From contig CP046179.1 in NCBI GenBank assembly GCA_014075275.1, forward strand, positions 124,001-188,000: 64,000 nt of DNA, in the 5' to 3' direction. This stretch comes from Boseongicola sp. (GTDB lineage Bacteria > Pseudomonadota > Alphaproteobacteria > Rhodobacterales > Rhodobacteraceae). Under the pieces are notes generated by a model, which worked only from the letters and a program-made list of their open reading frames with translations, had not been told where the DNA came from and ran no database searches. Numbering within the stretch: position 1 is the stretch's first letter; each line of letters opens with the position of its first letter. This document shows positions 27,544 through 35,394 of the stretch, in pieces. A program made the translations under genes and the position numbers.

Positions 27544-30009
27544 TCAGCCCAAATCGAACTCTTTCGATTTGAATGACAGGTGGCTCACGGCTGCGGGTGC
27601 ATCAGCCAATTTGCGAATATTGGCCCATGTTTGTTTGTAGTTCGGCAGGATTAATTCGTTCGTGCCGCTGTTGATGACGTTACCCTGCGCACCCTTGGGC
27701 GAAGCAAAGAGCATGAAGGTCTCTCCTCGTTTTGCGGAAGGGGTCGGATATGCCATCGCCTGGGTCGCGCCGTTATCGTTGAATATTTCAACGAGATCGC
27801 CCGCCCCGGCTCCGACGGATGCCATGTCATCGGGGTGCATTTCGATGAACGGATAGGGGTATCTGTCCGCCACGAACTCGTTGTCCTGATCCAGAAACCA
27901 GTTCTGCCAGTGAATATTTGACCGACCATTGTTGATGAGGAAAGCAAACTTATCCTTCTGCGCTTGTTTGCCTGGCGCTTGAAGACCGCGCCAGGTGCTG
28001 GCGGCAAACAGGGCTTTTCCATCATCGCGCCCATGGCGATTGAATACGCCGTCTGTATACAAGCGCGCCGTGCCGACGAGTTGACCGTTATCATAGCCGG
28101 TCACCGGTTCTTGGACCCCGTTTGTGCCCATGGCCCGAAGGCGATCATAGGTTACATCCGGGTTGCCCTGATTATACCCATCCATGAATGCATCTTCTTC
28201 GGTTTCCCAGTCATAACCCTGGAACTGAGCCGCATAATCTGAGCTGCCCATTTCGCCCAGAACGCGTTCCAGATGATTGGCCATTCGCGCGGCAATCAAA
28301 CAGTCTGGCATCGCCGAACCCGGACCGTCCATGTATTTTTCGGTCAGCCGCAAACGCCGCTCTCCGTTCATGGAAGTCAGATTCATTTCGCCGGATTCAA
28401 CCGCTGGAAGCACCACATGCGCTGCCTGTCCGATCTGACTGTGGATGATGTCCACATTTACCGAGAACAAGCCTCCGGCGTCAATGGCGGCGACAATTGC
28501 GTCAACCACCTCTTCGCGTGACTTGCCGGCAGCGGCGTCCATGGCTTCTTTCACCATATTCGTCCGCTTGTTATATGCGGCTTTGAAGGTCGTCGCATTG
28601 AGCGTTGTCTTATAGTGATCGCAGGCCCAGACATGGTGGACCTTGCCGCCGCCATTGATGATGAGGTCATCCAGATATGCTGCGGGGCGTCCGACGAAAT
28701 CGCCTTCTGGCGGACGGAAGTACCCTTCTTGGTGGCCGCCCAGACGGCAGACGCCGCCGCCTTCGCGGCCGATATTGCCCGTCGCAAGACCAAGGTTCAC
28801 CAGCGCGCCGACAGTGCGATAATTGTCGTTGCCCCAGATGATACCTTTCTCATAGGCCGTTACGCATTTCCGGCGGCTACCATCGTCATTTGGTTTGGCG
28901 ATCCACTCTGCCGCTTTTACGATGTCCGCTGCTGGAACGCCGCAGATGTCGGCAGCCTCGGCGGGGGACAAGCGAAGCGCTTCACGTGCCATATCAAACG
29001 AGCCAAGTGCGCAAGGGTGCGTGCCGCTTTCAGGCACAGCCTCACCGTTCTGGAACGTGGACGCCGCGATGAAATCGCTATCGACCCAACCCTGATCGGC
29101 AATATGGGTAAACAGTGCATTGAACAGTGCCAGATCGGTGCCGGAATTGATTGACAGGTGCAGCACGTTGTCTGCACCGGCTTGCATCTCGCAGGCGTTG
29201 GCAGTGACTGTGCGGCGCGGATCGATGATAACCACTTTCGCGCCGTTCTGCATGCCGGGAACCATATGGTTCAGGAACAGATTAGTTTGAGTTTCCAACG
29301 GGTTGGCGCCGACCAGCATGATAGTATCGGTCAGACCGTAGTCTTCGTAGGCGTAGTTGAGTTCGCCGACGCCCATATCGCGGGTCGAGTGTACCTCTGA
29401 GTTATAGGCCGGACGATTGTGGATGCGGCAGTTTTTGACCTTCATTGAGCCAAAATAGAGCTTGCCGGTTCCCCAGGTGTTTTCGTAACCGCCCGCCGAA
29501 CCGCCATGGTCAAACATCGAGACATAAAGGTTGTCTTCGTTATCCTTTTCGATGAACCGTGCGGTGACACGGGCAACCAGATCCAGTGCATCGTCCCAGC
29601 TCGTTGGCTGGTAAGTTCCGTAACGCCAGACCATCGGATCGGTCAGCCGTTGTTGCTGCGTTCCAGTTACGTCTGAGCGACGGTTTTCGGCCATCCGAGC
29701 ACCGCGGACAGAGCCCAGGCCAGAGTTCACCACACAATCGGAATCCGGTTTGATGACCAAATGGACATCTTCGCCGTCTTGCTGAACGATATTGTACATT
29801 GATGGCGCATACCACGCATCAGTATCCATCGACTGTTGCTCACCAAGGTCAACACCGAAAATATTGTCCGTGTTTGTTCCCTGCTTGTTGATCGGCCAGG
29901 TGTAGGCTTTGTAGCCGCACCCAACGATGCAATAGTGGCATGTTACGTTTTGTTCTTTGGCGTCTGCTGGAATGATCGGCAGACGGTCGATTTGACGTTT
30001 GTAAGCCAT
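27544..30009 (-). CDS. aioA: Arsenite oxidase large (molybdopterin) subunit
   Basis: The 821-aa protein is the catalytic subunit of periplasmic arsenite oxidase. The 3Fe-4S ligands are C24, C27 and C31 (CHYCIVGCGYK). Family stretches include HGGSAGGYENTWGTGK, RIHNRPAYNSEVH, AYEKGIIWGNDNYR, GGHQEGYFRPP and NLTSMNGERRLRL. Length matches known AioA. It lacks an export signal and should be carried out by AioB's Tat signal. The ATG at 30009 has its own GGAGGG ribosome binding site. No cytochrome c gene follows; a terminator does. The frame is also open upstream into aioB. Confidence 0.96.
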   Translation of the reverse strand: MAYKRQIDRLPIIPADAKEQNVTCHYCIVGCGYKAYTWPINKQGTNTDNIFGVDLGEQQSMDTDAWYAPSMYNIVQQDGEDVHLVIKPDSDCVVNSGLGSVRGARMAENRRSDVTGTQQQRLTDPMVWRYGTYQPTSWDDALDLVARVTARFIEKDNEDNLYVSMFDHGGSAGGYENTWGTGKLYFGSMKVKNCRIHNRPAYNSEVHSTRDMGVGELNYAYEDYGLTDTIMLVGANPLETQTNLFLNHMVPGMQNGAKVVIIDPRRTVTANACEMQAGADNVLHLSINSGTDLALFNALFTHIADQGWVDSDFIAASTFQNGEAVPESGTHPCALGSFDMAREALRLSPAEAADICGVPAADIVKAAEWIAKPNDDGSRRKCVTAYEKGIIWGNDNYRTVGALVNLGLATGNIGREGGGVCRLGGHQEGYFRPPEGDFVGRPAAYLDDLIINGGGKVHHVWACDHYKTTLNATTFKAAYNKRTNMVKEAMDAAAGKSREEVVDAIVAAIDAGGLFSVNVDIIHSQIGQAAHVVLPAVESGEMNLTSMNGERRLRLTEKYMDGPGSAMPDCLIAARMANHLERVLGEMGSSDYAAQFQGYDWETEEDAFMDGYNQGNPDVTYDRLRAMGTNGVQEPVTGYDNGQLVGTARLYTDGVFNRHGRDDGKALFAASTWRGLQAPGKQAQKDKFAFLINNGRSNIHWQNWFLDQDNEFVADRYPYPFIEMHPDDMASVGAGAGDLVEIFNDNGATQAMAYPTPSAKRGETFMLFASPKGAQGNVINSGTNELILPNYKQTWANIRKLADAPAAVSHLSFKSKEFDLG

Positions 30010-30020
30010 GTGTCCCTCCC

Positions 30021-30540
30021 TCAGAGCACGTTGCTGAGACGGCCGTAAATAAGCTCGTCCACGCCCTCGGCGTGGATGTCGCCGCTGGCGTCTATGCGGA
30101 AGTAGAAATTGTGGTAGGTTTTGCGTTGCATGTCCCCAGGTCTGCTGGCCGCCTGCTTCGCAATCAAAGCGCGAGAAGTGACCCGGGCAATTGAGCGTCT
30201 TGTCGCCGGGATTATACTGGAGCCACCACCCTTTATGTGGGCACAGAACCGAATAGGCGACAATGTCTCTGTCCGGGCCAGCTCCGCCCTCGACAGCCGA
30301 ACCGAGCTTGATCAAAATGCCGGGGCTGTCATCATCTGGATAGGCGATGTCCATGGGTTCGTTGACGGCAAGGTCGGCAACGTTTGCAAGTCGATTAGAT
30401 GGGTAATCGAGACGCGCACCTGCGGATGCCGCTTTTGCTTCGGTCCCGGAGACGGCCAACGCAGCCGCACCCGCTGTTGCAGCCGCACCGCCGCTTAAGA
30501 ACTGGCGACGGCCAACGTCGACAAGTTTGTTGCATTTCAT
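30021..30540 (-). pseudogene. aioB: Arsenite oxidase Rieske subunit, interrupted by a one-base frameshift
   Basis: The first 144 codons encode a Tat signal (GRRQFLSGG) and a Rieske domain with C100-x-H102 (CPHKGW) and C118-x2-H121 (CPGHFSRFD). At AAA 30106-30108 on the plus strand (TTT on the coding strand) one base is extra. The true C-terminus, ending DELIYGRLSNVL, continues in the next frame to a stop at 30021, which would give a 172-aa protein. Without a shift, reading passes through about 34 nonsense codons into aioA. The gene may be broken, mis-sequenced, or use +1 frameshifting at UUU-C before the rare codon CUA. Confidence 0.9.
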
Positions 30541-30658
30541 GAGAAGTCTCCTCCTATTGACTTGGCCATAGGTTAGCCCGGATCGGGGGCGTCAACGCCG
30601 CCGAAACTTGGCTGCAAAGCAGAAACAACTCATTGTTAATGAATAATTAAAACTGGAT

Positions 30659-30706
30659 GTTCGGATTTACGAACGACGGCGCAGCGTGATGTTCGGAAAT
30701 CCAAAC
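30659..30706. promoter_or_regulatory. Two palindromes upstream of aioB, candidate AioR sites
   Basis: GTTCGGATTTACGAAC (30659-30674) is a perfect GTTCG-N6-CGAAC palindrome. GTTCGGAAATCCAAAC (30691-30706) is the same with one arm mismatch. Their centres are 32 bp apart, close to three helical turns, and they lie 119-166 bp before the aioB start. I find no convincing sigma-54 promoter (GG-N10-GC with TTGC) in the 171-bp gap. AioR binding is inferred. Confidence 0.55.
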
Positions 30707-30711
30707 ATTGA

Positions 30712-31962
30712 TCACAGCTTGTATCGTTGCATTTTCTCCCAAAGAGTCGTGCGGGAGATATTCAGCATCTTCGCAGCCTCGCTGACGTGCCCGTCCGCAG
30801 CCGCCAGAGCGCGCTGAATTTCGGTTTTCTCAGCTTCTGCGCGTGTGCTGGCCAGCGGCCTTATGACAGTTTCTTGCCGAACGTCCGAAAGATGTTTTTC
30901 CGCCAGTTCCGGAAACAAATCAGAACTCATGAGAATTCTGCTCTGTGATAAGGCGACGGCACGCTTAACCCGGGCCTTCAACTCGGCTCCATTTCCGGGC
31001 AAAGGATGGGTTTGCACCGCGTCGAAGCATTGCGCGCTGATGCCATCCAGACGCATTCCTTCGAGTGCGTTTGCGTGATCAAAAAACCTGTGTAGCAACC
31101 ATACAGCGTCTTCAGGGCGTTCGCGAAGCGGTGGTATGCGGATCTCGAAAGCGCTCAGCCTTAGTGACAGGTCCATTCGCAGATCGGCCCCTTGATCGGT
31201 ATTACTTGAGACTTCGCGCGCGGATGCGATGATCCTCATCGGCAATTTGCCGGCATCCAGCGTGTTGAGAAGATGAGCCTGCGCGTTTGCACTGGCACTT
31301 GACACAACGGACAGCAAAAGCGTACCGCTCGTGTCCTTTTCGAGCATCTCAGTCAGAACTGTCGCATGTTTCTCTTCCGGGATACGGGCAAAATCAAGTT
31401 TTTGGTATTCGGCAGATTTTCGAGCCGACTGATAGTGAATGGCCTCGGCAAGAAGCCCTTTTCCGGTTCCCAGTTCACCCTTTATCAACACGGGCAGATC
31501 CAAAGCTGCAGCGCGAGCAACTTCTGTTTCAACATGTCTGGCAACATCGGAAACTCCAACGTTTGCAGTTGTTTTGTTATCAAGTCTCGATGGTAAAATT
31601 TGTGCTAGTCGGTCCAGAAACACGTCCATCTCGAACGGTTTCACAAAGTAATCTGACGCACCACTGCGCATTAATTTCACAGCCTGTTCAACTTCGCCAT
31701 GCCCCGTAATGAACAGGAACGGCGGCGGGTTCCCGTGGTCGCAAAGTGTCTGATACAGATCCCCTCCATCCCCATCTGGTAGTTTTATGTCGGACACAAC
31801 GGCGTCAAAGGATCTGTAGGGCGTTCTGATTGCTCCCAGCGCGACAGCATGGGTTTTCAGCCAACTAATTCGCGCGCCTTCCAGCTCCAACCGGTGAACC
31901 AAAGAGCCGCCCATGATTTCATCGTCCTCAACCAGGGCAATATGGCGACCTTCGAATTTCAT
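30712..31962 (-). CDS. aioR: AioR-like response regulator, NtrC family, with defective AAA+ domain
   Basis: The 416-aa protein has an intact receiver domain (EDD, phosphoacceptor D in SDIKLPDGDG, K in VKPFE), an AAA+ domain and a Fis-type helix-turn-helix (GHVSEAAKMLNISRTTLWEKM). The AAA+ domain keeps Walker A (GELGTGK) and the arginine region (PPLRERPED). The GAFTGA loop is missing between FARIP and GTLLL, and Walker B reads LLLSVVS instead of LFLDEIG. It should therefore not remodel sigma-54. It overlaps aioS by four bases. Confidence 0.88.
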   Translation of the reverse strand: MKFEGRHIALVEDDEIMGGSLVHRLELEGARISWLKTHAVALGAIRTPYRSFDAVVSDIKLPDGDGGDLYQTLCDHGNPPPFLFITGHGEVEQAVKLMRSGASDYFVKPFEMDVFLDRLAQILPSRLDNKTTANVGVSDVARHVETEVARAAALDLPVLIKGELGTGKGLLAEAIHYQSARKSAEYQKLDFARIPEEKHATVLTEMLEKDTSGTLLLSVVSSASANAQAHLLNTLDAGKLPMRIIASAREVSSNTDQGADLRMDLSLRLSAFEIRIPPLRERPEDAVWLLHRFFDHANALEGMRLDGISAQCFDAVQTHPLPGNGAELKARVKRAVALSQSRILMSSDLFPELAEKHLSDVRQETVIRPLASTRAEAEKTEIQRALAAADGHVSEAAKMLNISRTTLWEKMQRYKL

Positions 31963-33395
31963 GCGGCGTATCCATGCTCAGAGTCTGGCTGCAATCGAAT
32001 GACAATCTCGGTGCCGCCATTTTCATGCGTCAGAATGTCGATCTCGCCCTGCAATTCACCAACAAGATCACGCACCAGCCGCAGACCAAGCCCGGCTCCC
32101 GGATTGAGGGGGGTTTCAGACAGCAGAATGTCTCTGGAATCCGCTGGCAACCCTGGCCCTTCGTCGGCAATGCGGATGATCAAGCAACCGGAGGGATCTT
32201 CGGTGACGTTTAGATGCAACGTTCCATTTTCAGGTGTGGCAGCCGACGCATTCAGCAGCAGGTTTAGCACAATTTGCCGGACGAGGCCGTTTGAAAAATC
32301 TGCCAGTACCGGGTCAGTGGCGCCAATATGTCTGACCAGTTTTTGAGACTTTTTTCTTAGTTCGGGTTCGAGCAGCAGGGCGATGTCTTCGAAATCACTT
32401 GTTGAGAGCGCAACTGCGCGCCGATCAGTGCGATAAAAGTCAAGAGTTCCGCGCGCGACGTCAGCGATTGTTCTTAGCCCCCGTTCAATAAGCTCAAGCG
32501 ATTTGCCAAGCGCCTCGGGGCTGTCTTGATAGCGTTTCGCCGTGTCTACCGCATTCAACAGACCGCCGAGGGGGTTGTTGATTTCGTGTGCAAGCGTTGA
32601 TGACAGTCGACCAAGGCTGACCAGACGTGCCTGCTCGGACAAGCGCGTCATGGCCTGGCGCCGTTGTTCTTCGGCACTTACCAACTGATTATATCGTGCA
32701 AAAAGCTCTCGGAATTCGTTTCTATCCGAAGGGAAAAGAGCTTCCGGTATCGGTTCAGGATGCCCGTTGTCGCCCTTCATGTAGTCTGAGATCGTAGAAA
32801 CGTAACGAAGCATTCGCCGGATTAGAAAAAACCCGGCAATAGAAAGCAGTAACGTTGCAAGTGCGTTGCCGATGAATAACGACCATATCGCCGACGACCT
32901 TTCAGACAGGTATCTTGTGACATCAAATTCGGCATAAACAGACCCGATGGGCTGGCCCTGATAGTTAATGTCGCGACGGACCCAAAGACTTTCTCCGGTT
33001 AATACCAAAGAGACTTTGTTGACGTCCCCGGCGGATTGAATCGTGTCGGGCAGCGCTGAACCATTTGAGTATTTCTCTGGATCACCGGCGGCCAACACAA
33101 TTCCCGAAGCATCAACAACAACCAAGTTGTTGACCGGAATGGCTGCACCATCGCCCTTGAATTGCTCAAGGATGGCAAACGTTGTCCAAATGTCTTCGTT
33201 CAATACCGAGGGTTCAAGCGTGGCCGAAAGCCCTGTCAGGAATACCGTTGCGACAGACTGCAAGTTCTGGTCTTGCGTTTTGGACAGGCGTGACAGGACG
33301 TGTTGTGAAGCAATCGCGCCCACCAGGATCAGTAAAAGAGCAGCCGCCAAGGGCGCGCGGATCTTTATTGGCAGATAGTGGAACGTCCAACGCAT
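31959..33395 (-). CDS. aioS: AioS-like sensor histidine kinase
   Basis: The 478-aa protein has two membrane segments (about residues 13-33 and 185-205) flanking a periplasmic sensor domain, a HAMP-like linker, the H-box LAHEINNPLGGLL, and ATPase boxes NLLLNASAA and DEGPGLP ... GLGLRLV. It should be activated by arsenite-loaded AioX and phosphorylate AioR. Three bases separate it from aioX and it overlaps aioR, so aioX-aioS-aioR form one operon. Confidence 0.9.
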   Translation of the reverse strand: MRWTFHYLPIKIRAPLAAALLLILVGAIASQHVLSRLSKTQDQNLQSVATVFLTGLSATLEPSVLNEDIWTTFAILEQFKGDGAAIPVNNLVVVDASGIVLAAGDPEKYSNGSALPDTIQSAGDVNKVSLVLTGESLWVRRDINYQGQPIGSVYAEFDVTRYLSERSSAIWSLFIGNALATLLLSIAGFFLIRRMLRYVSTISDYMKGDNGHPEPIPEALFPSDRNEFRELFARYNQLVSAEEQRRQAMTRLSEQARLVSLGRLSSTLAHEINNPLGGLLNAVDTAKRYQDSPEALGKSLELIERGLRTIADVARGTLDFYRTDRRAVALSTSDFEDIALLLEPELRKKSQKLVRHIGATDPVLADFSNGLVRQIVLNLLLNASAATPENGTLHLNVTEDPSGCLIIRIADEGPGLPADSRDILLSETPLNPGAGLGLRLVRDLVGELQGEIDILTHENGGTEIVIRLQPDSEHGYAA

Positions 33396-33398
33396 CGC

Positions 33399-34247
33399 CT
33401 AGTTTTCTGCATCTAGCAATGCCATCCGGCTCCGGATCGGCTCGAACAAATTGGGTGAAGGCACCATAAACCGGTCAAGTTGCAAAAGACCCAGGATGGT
33501 CCTTCCATCATCCGTCTCATTCATCGACAAAAGCGCACTCTTAACGGCCAGAACGGCTTCGGATTCTTTTTTGGATGTCAGGCAGGCAATGGGTGGAAAA
33601 CCCATCCATTCGCTTTTCCAAACAATTTGCGTGCGCATCGTTAGCTCCGGCTCGGCGACATTCATCGCCTGCCAGACATAGCCATCCACGCTTCCCGAAT
33701 GGCTTAGTCCAGCCGCGACAGAGCGCACAACATTGCGGTGCCCAAATGTATAGAAAGTCTTTTCAAAGAAAGACGCGGGCTTGTGCCCACGCTTTATCAA
33801 TTCGGATTGCGTCACCAGGTAACCGGAATTCGAATCCGGATCCGAGTATGCGTGCACATCGCCTTCAAGCGCCTCAAGATCGTCGATGGTCCGATCGGCA
33901 CGGGCGATCATATAAGCCTGGTACAGCGGTTGGCGTTGCCAAACCGGCACCGACAAAATGGTGAGCCGGTCTTCGTTGCGCAAATACGGATAGCCACAAA
34001 TCCACGCGGCCTGCAATTCGCCGGCGATCAACAATGACGTAATTTCCTGGTAAGTTTTCCTGAAGACCAACTCGATTTTCCCGCCGAGCGCGGTCGCCAA
34101 ATACTGTTCCAGACGCTGCAATAATTCGCGGTCATTGGTCAGGAATACCGGAGTCAGTCCGAACTTGAGCACCTTGTCTGTAAGTGCAAGGCTAGGCGCT
34201 GCCAAAAGCGAGGCACCGGCTGCGAAAGTAAATTGCCGACGGAACAT
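33399..34247 (-). CDS. aioX: AioX-like periplasmic arsenite-binding protein
   Basis: The 282-aa protein is a PhnD/phosphite-type periplasmic binding protein with an N-terminal signal (MFRRQFTFAAGASLLAAPSL; the RRQF suggests Tat). C84 in AAWICGYPYLR is a good candidate for the arsenite-binding cysteine known from AioX. It lacks transporter partners and is the first gene of the regulatory operon upstream of aioBA, which fits the AioX role rather than transport. Confidence 0.9.
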   Translation of the reverse strand: MFRRQFTFAAGASLLAAPSLALTDKVLKFGLTPVFLTNDRELLQRLEQYLATALGGKIELVFRKTYQEITSLLIAGELQAAWICGYPYLRNEDRLTILSVPVWQRQPLYQAYMIARADRTIDDLEALEGDVHAYSDPDSNSGYLVTQSELIKRGHKPASFFEKTFYTFGHRNVVRSVAAGLSHSGSVDGYVWQAMNVAEPELTMRTQIVWKSEWMGFPPIACLTSKKESEAVLAVKSALLSMNETDDGRTILGLLQLDRFMVPSPNLFEPIRSRMALLDAEN

Positions 34248-34561
34248 TCAGATCCTCCGCCGTGGATACTCGCACAGAAACGACGCGCGCAGCAAATTTT
34301 TTCGGCGGATGCGACGGGGCGCGGCGTGATCAGTGGTAGTTCTCAGAGCTGTTAGAGTCTGCTTTAGAACGAGATATTTTTGACCGACTGGTGGGCGAAG
34401 ACAGTCTTTATCGTCCGGCGCTTCGCCTGTTTTTGAAGTTTCAATCCGCTAGGGGCGGCGGGGGCCGAGAGATCGACAAACTTTTTAAGGGCTTCGATCA
34501 GGTTTCGGAAGTAATTCAGATATTCAATTTGGCGAGGGCGTTTAATCGGCGATGAAGCGGG
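34248..34561. other. Intergenic region between aioX and the hydrolase remnant
   Basis: About 310 bp hold the aioX promoter region and possibly the decayed 5' end of the hydrolase pseudogene. A short minus-strand open frame (34364-34594) has no recognisable sequence. I see no clear promoter or terminator. Confidence 0.4.
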
Positions 34562-35240
34562 ATGATGACCGTCGGTCGAAACGCCAATGCGCATAATCTT
34601 TTCATCCGCGGCTTTTCTGAACCAAAAACCGATTTCGGGTTGGGCAATGACAAGAATGTAGTTTTCATCCGGTATGATGAACGAGGCATTGGTTCGTCAG
34701 ACTGGCACGTGGATAATGCAACGTATGAAGACTGGTTCGCGATCTTGAATGCCTTGTGGCTCATTTGGGGTTGGAACGGTCCATCTATCTTTTCGGTGTT
34801 TCTCGGGGTGCTTGCATTGCCATCGATTGTGCCGTTCGCCATCCTGCAGCAGTTCAGAAACTGGTCATTTATGGTGGATTCTCTCAGCGTTGGCGGTTCG
34901 CCAAGGATGAACAGGCGATTGTGCAACCCGTCGCGAAGAGCATGCTCTTCCAAACCGGCTGGAGCAAAAAAAGCCCAGAGATTTGGCGATCGTTCACATC
35001 CAGTTTCATTCCGGTTGCTACGCAGGAACAATCAGACTGGTTCTACCAGTTGCAGCACCAACGTTGGTTCTTCTGGCCCGTAACGACACTGAAATATCCG
35101 CGCAAGTTGGCAGGTTCATTGCGTCAGGACATCCGGGCGCGCGCCTTGTTTCTCTCAATAGTAAAAACCATATTTTGCTGGAAGCGGAACCAGCGTTTTC
35201 ACACCTGATTGATCACATAAGGCGATTTCTGGTCGAGTGA
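34562..35240 (+). pseudogene. Decayed alpha/beta-hydrolase gene
   Basis: Three consecutive pieces in different frames match one alpha/beta hydrolase of the kind often fused to adenylate-cyclase or winged-helix regulators. They are VVFIRYDERGIGSSDW (from about 34640), then LGLERSIYLFGVSRGACIAI with the nucleophile S in GVSRG (from 34756), then AAPTLVLLARND to RNHILLE-like KNHILLEAEPAF (ends 35240). The first junction looks like a missing G at about 34756; the second, near 35055, also lost about 25 codons. The N-terminal part is not visible. It lies next to the aio cluster. Confidence 0.8.
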
Positions 35241-35394
35241 TCACGGTCAATTGCACAGCGCGAAATTGTCTTGGTTGTGCACCTCAATCCAACCGCAATC
35301 GCCGCGAGCAATTTCCATATTGCATTGCATAAGTGTTGCATTTTGCGGCCGTGACGTCAGCATTGGAGCATTGCATGTATTGAGGATTCCAAAA

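Noticed and set aside
27544-30540. A single 998-codon open frame that could be annotated as one oxidoreductase gene
   Set aside because: It joins AioB and AioA through about 34 codons with no family similarity, and the proper AioB end exists in the next frame. I list aioA and aioB separately and report the readthrough only as a possibility.
30541-30711. A sigma-54 promoter before aioB
   Set aside because: The only GG-N10-GC spacing on the coding strand lies in a GC-rich stretch near 30590 and lacks the TTGC and TGGCAC context.
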